This document shows, piece after piece, positions 52,512-60,649 of a stretch of 64,000 nucleotides of DNA. The stretch is from Flavobacterium psychrophilum (GTDB lineage Bacteria > Bacteroidota > Bacteroidia > Flavobacteriales > Flavobacteriaceae). The notes beneath the pieces were generated by a model. That model was not told the DNA's origin, made no database searches, and worked only from the letters and a program-made list of their open reading frames with translations. Each line of letters begins with the position of its first letter. Position 1 is the stretch's first letter. The DNA is taken from the NCBI GenBank assembly GCA_945874225.1, contig CAMCFT010000006.1, forward strand, positions 1 to 64,000, written 5' to 3'. The position numbers and the translations under genes were made by a program.

Positions 52512-53747
52512 ATGAACTATCAGGAAACCATAAACTGGATGTTTAATCAACTCCCGATGTACCAACTTCAGGGCGCTTCGGCTTATAAAAAGGATTTAAC
52601 CAATGTTCATTTACTTGTAAATCATCTTGACAATCCACAGAAAAACCTCAAATGCATTCACGTTGCAGGAACAAATGGAAAAGGTTCTACCTCGCATATG
52701 CTGGCATCGATACTTCAGGAAGCCGGGTATAAAGTTGGTTTATACACATCACCACACTTAAAAGATTTCAGGGAACGTATCAAGATAAACGGAATTGAAA
52801 TATCGGAAGATTTTGTTTGTGAATTCATCAATACAAACAAATCTTTTTTTGAAGCTAATGATATGAGTTTCTTCGAAATGACAGTGGGATTGGCTTTCGA
52901 ATATTTTGCCAAAGAAAAAGTGGACATTGCTATAATTGAAGTGGGAATGGGAGGAAGATTAGACGCTACAAATATCATTACTCCTCTTGTTTCAGTAATT
53001 ACAAATATTGGTTTAGATCATACTCAATTTCTTGGAAACACGCTTGAAGCCATCGCTTTCGAAAAAGCAGGAATTATAAAAGCAGGAATTCCAGTTGTAA
53101 TAGGAGAATATACTCCAGAAACAAAACCGGTCTTTTTGGCGAGAGCCAAAGAAAATGATTCTGAAATCTATTTTGCTTCCGAATTAATTTCTGAGAATTA
53201 TCCTTCTGATTTAATTGGCGATTATCAAATTCACAACAAAAAAACAGTTGTTCAAACTATATCAATTTTAAACTCTCAAGGAACATTTAATATTTCAGAA
53301 TCCAATATAAAATCTGGCTTGTTAAATGTTGTAAAAAACACGGGACTCGAAGGAAGGTGGCAACAACTGGGCGAATTTCCGAAAATTATTTGCGATACAG
53401 CCCATAATAAAAATGGTTTGGAAATCGTGATGAAACAAATTCAAAAAGAAAAGTTTGATACTTTACATATTGTTTTAGGAGTTGTAAATGACAAAGATTT
53501 GGACGAAATTTTACCCCTATTCCCAATAAACGCAATATATTACTTCTGCAAACCTAACATTCCACGTGGTTTAAAAACAACTATTTTACAAGAAAAAGCA
53601 CTAAAATACCATCTTTCAGGTGACATATACGACTCTGTTGCAGAAGCTTACATCCAATCTAAGAATAATGCCACAGAAAATGATTTCATTTTTATTGGCG
53701 GAAGCACTTTTGTAGTAGCGGAATTACCTTTAAATAAAAGGATTTAA
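52512..53747 (+). CDS. folC: Folylpolyglutamate/dihydrofolate synthase
   Basis: FolC adds glutamate to dihydropteroate and to folates. It has 411 residues, with a Mur-ligase-like fold. The P-loop is HVAGTNGKGSTSHMLASIL (about residue 51), followed by GLYTSPHLKDFRERIKING and IIEVGMGGRLDATNIITPL. ITNIGLDHTQFLGNTLEAIA carries the metal-binding histidine. DTAHNKNGLEIVMKQI belongs to the C-terminal domain. It is read away from exbB and is followed by the exported-protein gene after 115 nt of AT-rich sequence. Confidence 0.94.
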   Translation: MNYQETINWMFNQLPMYQLQGASAYKKDLTNVHLLVNHLDNPQKNLKCIHVAGTNGKGSTSHMLASILQEAGYKVGLYTSPHLKDFRERIKINGIEISEDFVCEFINTNKSFFEANDMSFFEMTVGLAFEYFAKEKVDIAIIEVGMGGRLDATNIITPLVSVITNIGLDHTQFLGNTLEAIAFEKAGIIKAGIPVVIGEYTPETKPVFLARAKENDSEIYFASELISENYPSDLIGDYQIHNKKTVVQTISILNSQGTFNISESNIKSGLLNVVKNTGLEGRWQQLGEFPKIICDTAHNKNGLEIVMKQIQKEKFDTLHIVLGVVNDKDLDEILPLFPINAIYYFCKPNIPRGLKTTILQEKALKYHLSGDIYDSVAEAYIQSKNNATENDFIFIGGSTFVVAELPLNKRI

Positions 53748-53862
53748 CTTAAAAGCATAATTTTTCATAAAAAATTATTTTAATTTATTCTAAATAAATA
53801 GTTAATAATTTATTAGATTTAACTCTAATTTATTATTAATTAACCCTTTAACATCCAATTTT

Positions 53863-54663
53863 ATGAAAACAAACAAAATTTTATTGTTAGGAATGTTGAT
53901 TTTTACATTCCTATTGAGTGTGGCTGTCCATGCTCAGGAAGATCCAAAACCAGTATTTATTGCGATTACCACTATGTATCGAAATCTCGATGCTGATGGA
54001 AAAGATTGGCGAAAAACAGAACAGGAATATTTCGACAAGGTTGTCAGTAAAAATGATTTAATAATAGGTTCTGAAATTCTAACCCATTATTATACTGCAA
54101 ATAGTTCTGAAATTTTGTTTGTTTCGGTTTATAAAACATGGGAAGATATTGAGAAATCAAATGACATTTCAGATGAATTAATTAAAAAAGCTTGGCCAGA
54201 CGAAAAAGCAAGAAAAGCTTTTTTTGACAAAGAAAGTGGCTATTATATAAAAAAGCATTCTGATGAAATTTACACATCGTTGCCTTCAGTAGGAGAAAAA
54301 GAATTAAAAACCGATTCCAAAGAACCTATGATCGTCTATATTCGCAGGACACAATTATCAATGAACGGTCAAGGAAAAGGAATGAAGGAATTTAATGAAA
54401 AAGTAACATTAAAAAATCCTTATATCAAAGCCTATTATCCATATCGCCATTCTTGGGGATCTGACAGCAGAGATTTTATGGAAGCCTTTTTATTTGATTC
54501 TATGTCAGATTTTGATAAATCAAATGATAAAGATGATGAATTAATAAAAGCAGCTTGGCCAAAAGAGGCAGACAGAAAATCATTTTTTGATGAAATGAAT
54601 AAAGCATTTACTGGTCTTCATGGTGATTACATATACCATAATGAACCTACAATGTCAAAATAA
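53863..54663 (+). CDS. Exported protein with two related domains
   Basis: This is a 266-residue protein with a signal peptide MKTNKILLLGMLIFTFLLSV ending VHAQ. It holds two copies of a domain of about 110-120 residues. The first contains DIEKSNDISDELIKKAWPDE followed by KARKAFFDKESGY. The second contains DFDKSNDKDDELIKAAWPKE followed by ADRKSFFDEMNK, at the same distance after an aromatic-rich strand. The layout (strands, then D-F-x-K-S and A-W-P before a helix) suggests ferredoxin-like dimeric alpha-beta barrels, but no catalytic residues are evident. It stands alone before a terminator. Confidence 0.82.
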   Translation: MKTNKILLLGMLIFTFLLSVAVHAQEDPKPVFIAITTMYRNLDADGKDWRKTEQEYFDKVVSKNDLIIGSEILTHYYTANSSEILFVSVYKTWEDIEKSNDISDELIKKAWPDEKARKAFFDKESGYYIKKHSDEIYTSLPSVGEKELKTDSKEPMIVYIRRTQLSMNGQGKGMKEFNEKVTLKNPYIKAYYPYRHSWGSDSRDFMEAFLFDSMSDFDKSNDKDDELIKAAWPKEADRKSFFDEMNKAFTGLHGDYIYHNEPTMSK

Positions 54664-54679
54664 AAACAATAATTTATTC

Positions 54680-54719
54680 AATAGACTTCGTTGTGACTAT
54701 TAAACGAAGTCTATTTTAT
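54680..54719 (+). terminator. Terminator of the two-domain exported-protein gene
   Basis: AATAGACTTCGTT (54680-54692) is the exact reverse complement of AACGAAGTCTATT (54703-54715), followed by TTATATTTTATT. Confidence 0.9.
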
Positions 54720-54800
54720 ATTTTATTGAAGCCTTAATAAATTAAATTTCAGCGAAATACATATTTTGAATAAAAAATAATGAAATTTTTATAAAAATGT

Positions 54801-54831
54801 TTTGTATAAGCAAAAAACCAACCTATATTTG
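54801..54831 (+). promoter_or_regulatory. Promoter of tRNA-Val
   Basis: TTTG (54801-54804), 19 bases, then TATATTTG (54824-54831). It is a full match to the Bacteroidota consensus and lies 12 bases before the tRNA. Confidence 0.88.
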
Positions 54832-54843
54832 CACTCACATTTA

Positions 54844-54918
54844 GGGCGATTAGCTCAGCTGGTTCAGAGCACCTCGTTTACACCGAGGGGGTCGGGGGTT
54901 CGAACCCCTCATCGCCCA
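54844..54918 (+). tRNA. tRNA-Val (anticodon UAC)
   Basis: A 75-base cloverleaf. The acceptor stem is GGGCGAT / ATCGCCC (54844-54850 with 54911-54917), the D-arm contains TAGCTCAGCTGGTTCAGAGC, and the anticodon stem CCTCG/CGAGG holds the loop TTTACAC with TAC at 54879-54881. The T-arm is GGGGGTTCGAACCCC. The discriminator is A and the CCA end is not encoded. Confidence 0.97.
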
Positions 54919-54923
54919 CAAAA

Positions 54924-54953
54924 AACTTCATTAGAGATAATGGAGTTTTTTTA
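54924..54953 (+). terminator. Terminator of tRNA-Val
   Basis: AACTTCATTA (54924-54933) pairs with TAATGGAGTT (54938-54947) with one wobble, followed by a T-run. Confidence 0.85.
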
Positions 54954-55000
54954 TGCCTAAAAAGGAGTGGAAAACAGTAAACTAAGGGATCAATTCCAAA

Positions 55001-55672
55001 CTAATGTTTTACTTTCTTCCTTATTTCCTTCATCCAGATTTCATATCCTTTTTTATTCATATGCAAACTATCTTCAATAAATAAAGAAGGATTGGGTTTA
55101 GAATTTTCAAGCATTTGATTCCAAATACTGATAAAATAAGTGTGCTTTTGTTTTTTACAAAAATCGGCAATACGGTAATTGGCGTCCAACATTCTTTTCC
55201 TCATCTCCCACCTCAAAGGACATGGCTTTAAAGAAATAAAATAGATATCTATCGTGGGGAATTTTTTCCTAATATGTTGATAAAGCAACCTAAATCTTTC
55301 CAATACAATTTTTCCCGTCACGGCATCAGATGACGCAATATCGTTTTCACCACAGTAAATAACGATTCTTTCAGGATTGTATTTTTCAATAACATCTTTA
55401 CTATACCTAATGACATCAGGCAAAGTTGACCCACCAAAAGCACGATTAAGCGGGGCATATTCAGGTAAATCCTGCTCTAATGTTTTCCACTTTGTAAAAG
55501 AAGAACTTCCTATAAAGAGCGTTTTATAATGAGTTGGCATTGCAATACTGTCTTGCTTTTTGAAAGTCTGAATATCGTTCCAAAAAGGTGGGTTTTGCGC
55601 CGAGACATTTACAATAAAAAGCAACATCTGAATGCAGATAATTGCTTTAAAATATTTTATCTTAAAATTCAT
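55001..55672 (-). CDS. Secreted SGNH/GDSL-family hydrolase
   Basis: This is a 223-residue esterase or lipase-like hydrolase. A signal peptide (about residues 1-25, ending VNVSAQ) precedes the SGNH blocks. Block I is LFIGSSSFTKWKTLEQDL with the nucleophile serine, block II is NRAFGGSTLPDVIRYSKDVI, block III is IVIYCGENDIASSDAVTG (GEND), and block V is DSLHMNKKGYEIWMKEIRKK with the D-x-x-H pair. Such enzymes often remove acetyl groups from glycans. It is the most downstream gene of the minus-strand glycan series and lies 14 nt after the GH2 gene, so co-transcription is likely. Confidence 0.9.
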   Translation of the reverse strand: MNFKIKYFKAIICIQMLLFIVNVSAQNPPFWNDIQTFKKQDSIAMPTHYKTLFIGSSSFTKWKTLEQDLPEYAPLNRAFGGSTLPDVIRYSKDVIEKYNPERIVIYCGENDIASSDAVTGKIVLERFRLLYQHIRKKFPTIDIYFISLKPCPLRWEMRKRMLDANYRIADFCKKQKHTYFISIWNQMLENSKPNPSLFIEDSLHMNKKGYEIWMKEIRKKVKH

Positions 55673-55686
55673 TTTCCTTCTTTTAA

Positions 55687-57495
55687 TTATTTCTCCAATT
55701 CACATTTCTTATAAAAATCTTTCAACACAAAAAATGCCTTCTTTTTATTGCCATCATTTGAGATCAATCCTTTTCTGTTATAACCATCCTGAATACCTGG
55801 AAGCAATCTTCTTGGCGAACGAAAATCAACCAAAATCCAAGGACTCAAACCAGTAATTTTTGGAATATTTTCAATCATTTTCAAATTTTGAATGTATAAA
55901 TATTCTTGGAATTCTTCTGTCCAACGTTCATTTTTTTCTCCGTGTAAACCTTGTTTGGCATCTCCTCCAAATTCCGAAACCACAACTGGTTTATTGTATT
56001 TTGACGTCCATTGTATCTTTTCGGCATCTTCAAGATTTCCTCCATACCAACCCAAATATTCGTTGAACGCAACAATATCAAGCTTTTCGGCAATGGCATC
56101 GTCAACATAACTATTCAATTTATCACTTTTGGTTAGCAAAGCAGCGCTTATCAATCGGGTGTTGTCCAAAGTTCTCGCTTTGGCATTCAAATTATTGATG
56201 AAAGTATTTCTTGCATCCGAAATTGGTGTTTCGTTTGCCATAGACCAAATAATAGTGGAACATCTGTTTTTGTCTCGGCTAATCATTTCGACCAATTGAT
56301 TCTCTGCGTTTTTGTAAGTTTCTGGATTAGTAAAATCAACTGTCCAATACACGGGAATTTCCTCCCAAACCATCAAACCGATTTTATCAGCCAATCGCAC
56401 CATATTTTCGTTATGTGGGTAATGAGCCAATCGCACATAATTACAACCCAATTCTTTCGCCCAAGTCAATAATCGGATGGCATCGGCTTCAGAGTTTGCT
56501 CTTCCTCCTTTTGCATTTTCTTCGTGAATGGAAATCCCTCGCAGGAAAACTGGTTTGCCATTCAAAACAATCTTAGTATTTTGTGTCTCTATAGTTCTAA
56601 AACCAATATTGTCTTTTAGGATTTGGTTGTTATATTCTAGGGAAACATTGTATAGTTTTGGCGATTCTGGTGACCAATATTGAATTTTTTTATTGTTGAT
56701 TTCAAAGTTTACTTTTCCATCTGCATCAATTTTACCTTTGTAATTAATTTTCAATTCCGGAATTTTCAGGGTGACAAATTCAGTGTTTTTATCAAAATTA
56801 TTAATTTTAACAAATCCGGAAATCGTATTTTTTTCTCCTTTTTTGAGTTGAATGGTGTAATCCTGTATGAATGATTTTGGTTCTTCAATTAACATAACAT
56901 CGCGTGTGATTCCGCCATAATTAAACCAATCCGTGTTAAGTGTTGGCACACCTTCTTTACGACGAATGTTATCCACTTTTACGACCAGAAAATTGTCTTT
57001 TGCTTTGATAATCGATGAAACTTCAAAATTAAATGGTGTAAAACCACCTTCGTGAACACCTAGTTTTTTCCCGTTGAGATAAACCTCAGCTTTGTAATTG
57101 ACGGCTCCAAAATAGACGAAAAGACGTTTGTTTTCTTTCATATCATAGCCAAAAGATTTCTTGAACCACACCGTTCCTTCATAATAAAAAAGGTTTTCTT
57201 TTTGTGAATTCCAATCACCGGGAATGGTCATCGTTGGCGATTTATCAAAATCATATTCTACTAATTCCTGCTTGTTTTGAGCGTGATAATTGCTATAATA
57301 AGCTGCATTTTGAACTCCTTTTTGTTGGTCATAAGCATCGCGATGAAAACTATAATAACCCGTTTCATAGGAATCCACAATATAATTCCACTCACCATTT
57401 AAGGAAGTGGTAACTCTATTTGGAACATTGGTTATCAATTCTTGGGAAAACCCAAAAAGAGGAAGAAATAAGAGAATGTGTTTGAGGAATTTCAT
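55687..57495 (-). CDS. Secreted glycoside hydrolase family 2 enzyme (beta-glucuronidase/galactosidase type)
   Basis: This is a 602-residue retaining beta-glycosidase with a signal peptide MKFLKHILLFLPLFGFSQ. The sugar-binding domain (TMTIPGDWNSQKENLFYYEG), the immunoglobulin-like domain and the TIM barrel are in order. The acid/base is E422 in WSMANETPIS and the nucleophile is E508 in VVSEFGGDAKQG. CNYVRLAHYPHNENMVRLAD is the usual family stretch before the active site. The WYGG context (FNEYLGWYGGNLEDAE) is common in beta-glucuronidase-like members. The substrate is inferred only at family level. It is followed by the SGNH hydrolase. Confidence 0.93.
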   Translation of the reverse strand: MKFLKHILLFLPLFGFSQELITNVPNRVTTSLNGEWNYIVDSYETGYYSFHRDAYDQQKGVQNAAYYSNYHAQNKQELVEYDFDKSPTMTIPGDWNSQKENLFYYEGTVWFKKSFGYDMKENKRLFVYFGAVNYKAEVYLNGKKLGVHEGGFTPFNFEVSSIIKAKDNFLVVKVDNIRRKEGVPTLNTDWFNYGGITRDVMLIEEPKSFIQDYTIQLKKGEKNTISGFVKINNFDKNTEFVTLKIPELKINYKGKIDADGKVNFEINNKKIQYWSPESPKLYNVSLEYNNQILKDNIGFRTIETQNTKIVLNGKPVFLRGISIHEENAKGGRANSEADAIRLLTWAKELGCNYVRLAHYPHNENMVRLADKIGLMVWEEIPVYWTVDFTNPETYKNAENQLVEMISRDKNRCSTIIWSMANETPISDARNTFINNLNAKARTLDNTRLISAALLTKSDKLNSYVDDAIAEKLDIVAFNEYLGWYGGNLEDAEKIQWTSKYNKPVVVSEFGGDAKQGLHGEKNERWTEEFQEYLYIQNLKMIENIPKITGLSPWILVDFRSPRRLLPGIQDGYNRKGLISNDGNKKKAFFVLKDFYKKCELEK

Positions 57496-57612
57496 AGTTT
57501 AATTTTTTTTGATGTTCATTACTCTTAAATCTATCCAATTCAATCATCCCAACCCACCTCAAAATTAGGCGGATTGGAATGACAAATATCAAACTTTAAA
57601 ATCAAATAGTCT

Positions 57613-58311
57613 CTATTTAGACACTATTATCATCGCTAATCCTATGATATATAAGAGCAACATAATATTCAGTAACGACTTAGTTCCTTTAGGAGCCTGA
57701 TCAAATTCTTTCCAGATGTAAATTCCCCAAATGGCTGCCACTAAGGTTGCGACTTGTCCTAATCCATAAGAAATAGCTGGACCGGCTTTGCCAGATGCAA
57801 TAATGCTCAAGGACATTCCCACACACCAAATGGCACCTCCTAAAATCCCAATAAAATGGTCTTTAGTCGCTCCTTTGAAATAATCAGAAAAGGAAACTGG
57901 CGCTCCGATAAACGGGCGTTTCATTTGGATAGTATTAAACACAAAACTGCTGACAACAACTCCAACAGCAAAAATCACCAAGGATGTGTAAGGAGTCAGT
58001 TTTCCTATTTCGGGCATACTGAAATCAGCAACCATAGAACCGGCAACATATTTATAGAACAATCCCATCAAACAACCACTTACTATGGATAGAATCAATC
58101 CTTTTTTGGAAACTTTTTCTGCCAGATTAGATTGCAATTTTTGATAAGCTCTGGCATTAAGAATAATTGCCAAAGTTATTAAGGCAACACCTCCAAAAAT
58201 CAAGGTTGGATTTCCTTGTGTAGAATCATAATTTACTAGAACACCAAGAACCAAAGCAATCCCAATTGCAATTGGAAAAGCAACAGACATTCCTGCAATG
58301 GCAATCGCTGC
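57613..58311 (-). pseudogene. GRP/RhaT-like sugar permease, missing its N-terminal part
   Basis: About 230 residues of a drug/metabolite-type sugar permease remain, with seven or so transmembrane segments. AIAIAGMSVAFPIAIGIALV begins in mid-protein; PTLIFGGVALITLAIILNAR, AISYGLGQVATLVAAIWGIY and the end LLYIIGLAMIIVSK follow. Relatives are about 330-345 residues, so roughly the first 100 (three helices) are missing. The open frame can be read from an ATG at 58338, but the residues before 58311 (MANTRCVCM) come from the neighbouring secreted-protein gene in another frame. It is probably non-functional. Uptake of a monosaccharide released by the neighbouring enzymes would have been its role. 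Confidence 0.82.
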
Positions 58312-58517
58312 CATGCATACACATCGAGTATTGGCCAACTCTTACCCAAAAACTTTGTTCCCCAATGCGAATCATCAAAATTGGGATTAGCCCATTCAGG
58401 ATTGTCTCCAATATTGAATCTTACTTCTTTTGGCAAAGTAATTTCTTGTGCTTGAGAAATTGTTGCGCTATTTAGTACTAAAAATGCTGATAGAATTTTT
58501 ATTTGGAAAAACTTCAT
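58305..58517 (-). pseudogene. 5' fragment of a secreted protein, fused out of frame to the permease
   Basis: From an ATG at 58517 about 71 residues look like a normal exported enzyme: the signal peptide MKFFQIKILSAFLVLNSATI ending SQAQ, then EVRFNIGDNPEWANPNFDDS followed by HWGTKFLGKSW and DVYAWQR. This resembles the jelly-roll start of sialate O-acetylesterase-like or glycoside-hydrolase proteins. After residue 71 the frame enters permease DNA in a different frame and stops soon after (LPLQECLLLFQLQLGLLWF). The rest of the gene is absent. It lies 12 nt after the sialate esterase gene, so it was part of the same operon. Confidence 0.8.
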
Positions 58518-58529
58518 CTTGATTTTATT

Positions 58530-60485
58530 TTAATTAGCCATTTTATATTTCACGTCTTTGGTAATGGTTTTCCATTCGTCTGTTCTAAAAGGAACGGCGG
58601 GAAAACCTTCTTTGTTGAATAAATTACTTTCCGATGCATCGCCTATCCAGCTGAAATGAACTGCAATCGGACTTGAAACTTCTTCGCTTGAAAGTATTAC
58701 TTTATTATCTTTGATAAAAGCCTTGGCATAATGAAACACTTGGTCTTTTCCAGCTATTTCAAAACCTTTGATATATCCGTATTTGTCTGGAGTTGAAAGT
58801 CCATTTCCAATGTTTTCTAAAGTCACGATGATTTGATTGCCTTTCATTTCCAATGATTTGAATGTTGGGCCAGAACAAACCATTTTCTTGTTATATAAAT
58901 CATTAAAAGCAATTGCAGCTAACCTTTTACCAACATCTTGCTTGTTAGTTGGATGAATATCGCTTGGAATAGTCACTAAATCGGTGGTAACCACCATTCC
59001 TGTGTTTGGCAAGCTCAATGCCATAGTTTGAGCTTCACGAAGTTCAGCCCAGCTGCATCCTTCATTGCTATTTCCTCCAGCAAAAAATGTTGCCAATTGT
59101 ACAAAATAAAATGGAAAATCACCCTTGTTCCATTTTTGACGCCAGTCATTTATCATCAATGGGAAAGCTTTTCTATATTGGTATGCTCTGCCGGCGTTTG
59201 ATTCGCCTTGATACCATAATACTCCTTTGAACGCAAAAGGAACCAATGGATTTATCATTGCATTGTAGCAAAGTGATGGCAATGAGTTTTCGTTTGTTGC
59301 GGTTTTTATGGATTCCACTTGAAATTTCCATTTTCCACTTAACGGAATAACTTTGGTTCCAACAATTAATTTCAAATCGGCTGCTTCTCCATAAATTCCG
59401 CCACCGCCTCCAGTATCTGTTACTCTAACGGCGATTACGTTTGTTCCTTCTTTTAAAATTCCGGCTGGAATTGCATATTTTCTTTTTGAATCATATTTTT
59501 CCATAGCTCCCACTTTCACGCCATTGACATAAGTAATGTCCTCGTCGTCAATTTGTTCCAAATCCAAAAGCGCTTCTTTTTTACTGTCATCAGCTGACAG
59601 TGTGATGGATTTTCGTAGCCAAACCACTCCGTCAAATTCGCCTAAAATTTGTGGTTCCCATAATTGGGGCATATTGAGTTCCGGCCATTTTGAATCATTA
59701 AATACAGTTTCTTTGAAAGCATTTGCTCCTGCACTATTTATTTTTGCTCCTTGTAAAGTTTCTATTTTTTTTTCAAACCCAATTACTTTTAGTTTCGACA
59801 GAGAATCTAAATCTACTTTTGGCATTCCAGCAATCATTTCTTTAAATTCATCACTGCTTTCAAAACCTTCACGGCTAATCCAAGTTTCAATATTGGTTCC
59901 ACCCCAAGATGCATTTATTAAGCCAACCGGTATTTTGAGTTCGTTGTACAAGTTTTTAGCAAAAAAATAGCCTATGGCTGTAAAATCACCAACAGTTGTT
60001 GAATCGCAAACTTGCCAGCTATTTTTTGAATTTACGTTACTTTGAGGTATTGAATTTACATCTTTATCAATTTTGATGTGTCGAATCATAGGATTATTGG
60101 CAGAAGCCATCTCTTTTTTGGTATCGTTAGACTGCTCAACCGACCATTCCATATTAGATTGTCCTGTACAAAGCCAAACTTCTCCTATTAACACATTCTT
60201 GATTTGAATTGTGTTGCTTGCTTTTATAGTTAAATTATAAGGTCCACCAGCGGTTTCGTTATCCAAACGAATCATCCATTTACCATTTTTATCGGCTTTG
60301 GTTTTTTTGATTTGGTTGTTGAATTTCACTTCAATTTTTTCATTGGCTGCTGCCCAGCCCCAAACAGGAATAGGAGTATTGCGTTGCAAGACCATATTAT
60401 CGGCAAAGATTTTAGGCATCTTTACGCTTGCCGATACAATGATGTTAACAAAGCATACTGCAACAATCCATAAGTATTTTTTCAT
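58530..60485 (-). CDS. Secreted sialate O-acetylesterase-family enzyme
   Basis: This is an SGNH-type carbohydrate esterase of 651 residues that removes O-acetyl groups from sugars. The signal peptide is MKKYLWIVAVCFVNIIVSA. The nucleophile is S110 in CTGQSNMEWSVEQ, and the acid-base pair is D509/H511 in IPSDIHPTNKQDVGKRLA. FKGVLWYQGESNAGRAYQYR is the family hallmark. A beta-galactosidase-like jelly roll is inserted near residues 265-390 (EPQILGEFDGVVWLRKSITL, YVNGVKVGAMEKYDSKRKYA). An ATG at 60497 would add four residues. Its signal-peptide DNA resembles that of the phosphoesterase gene upstream. The substrate could be acetylated sialic acid or plant or algal glycan. Confidence 0.92.
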   Translation of the reverse strand: MKKYLWIVAVCFVNIIVSASVKMPKIFADNMVLQRNTPIPVWGWAAANEKIEVKFNNQIKKTKADKNGKWMIRLDNETAGGPYNLTIKASNTIQIKNVLIGEVWLCTGQSNMEWSVEQSNDTKKEMASANNPMIRHIKIDKDVNSIPQSNVNSKNSWQVCDSTTVGDFTAIGYFFAKNLYNELKIPVGLINASWGGTNIETWISREGFESSDEFKEMIAGMPKVDLDSLSKLKVIGFEKKIETLQGAKINSAGANAFKETVFNDSKWPELNMPQLWEPQILGEFDGVVWLRKSITLSADDSKKEALLDLEQIDDEDITYVNGVKVGAMEKYDSKRKYAIPAGILKEGTNVIAVRVTDTGGGGGIYGEAADLKLIVGTKVIPLSGKWKFQVESIKTATNENSLPSLCYNAMINPLVPFAFKGVLWYQGESNAGRAYQYRKAFPLMINDWRQKWNKGDFPFYFVQLATFFAGGNSNEGCSWAELREAQTMALSLPNTGMVVTTDLVTIPSDIHPTNKQDVGKRLAAIAFNDLYNKKMVCSGPTFKSLEMKGNQIIVTLENIGNGLSTPDKYGYIKGFEIAGKDQVFHYAKAFIKDNKVILSSEEVSSPIAVHFSWIGDASESNLFNKEGFPAVPFRTDEWKTITKDVKYKMAN

Positions 60486-60649
60486 AATGTTTCTCATTAT
60501 TTAATTTTGGTAAGTTGTAATTATTCACATCTTGCTTATTTTCAATAGTGCTCACGGCTAATAGTTCAACAAAATAATTATTTTAAGCTATGTTTAATTA
60601 ATCAAGGCTATTTCATATATATTTTGTTTAGTAAAAATAAAACTGTCTT

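Noticed and set aside
59536-59970. 144-codon serine-rich open frame antisense to the sialate esterase gene
   Set aside because: Composition is that of a reverse-strand shadow; the esterase motifs run through this region.
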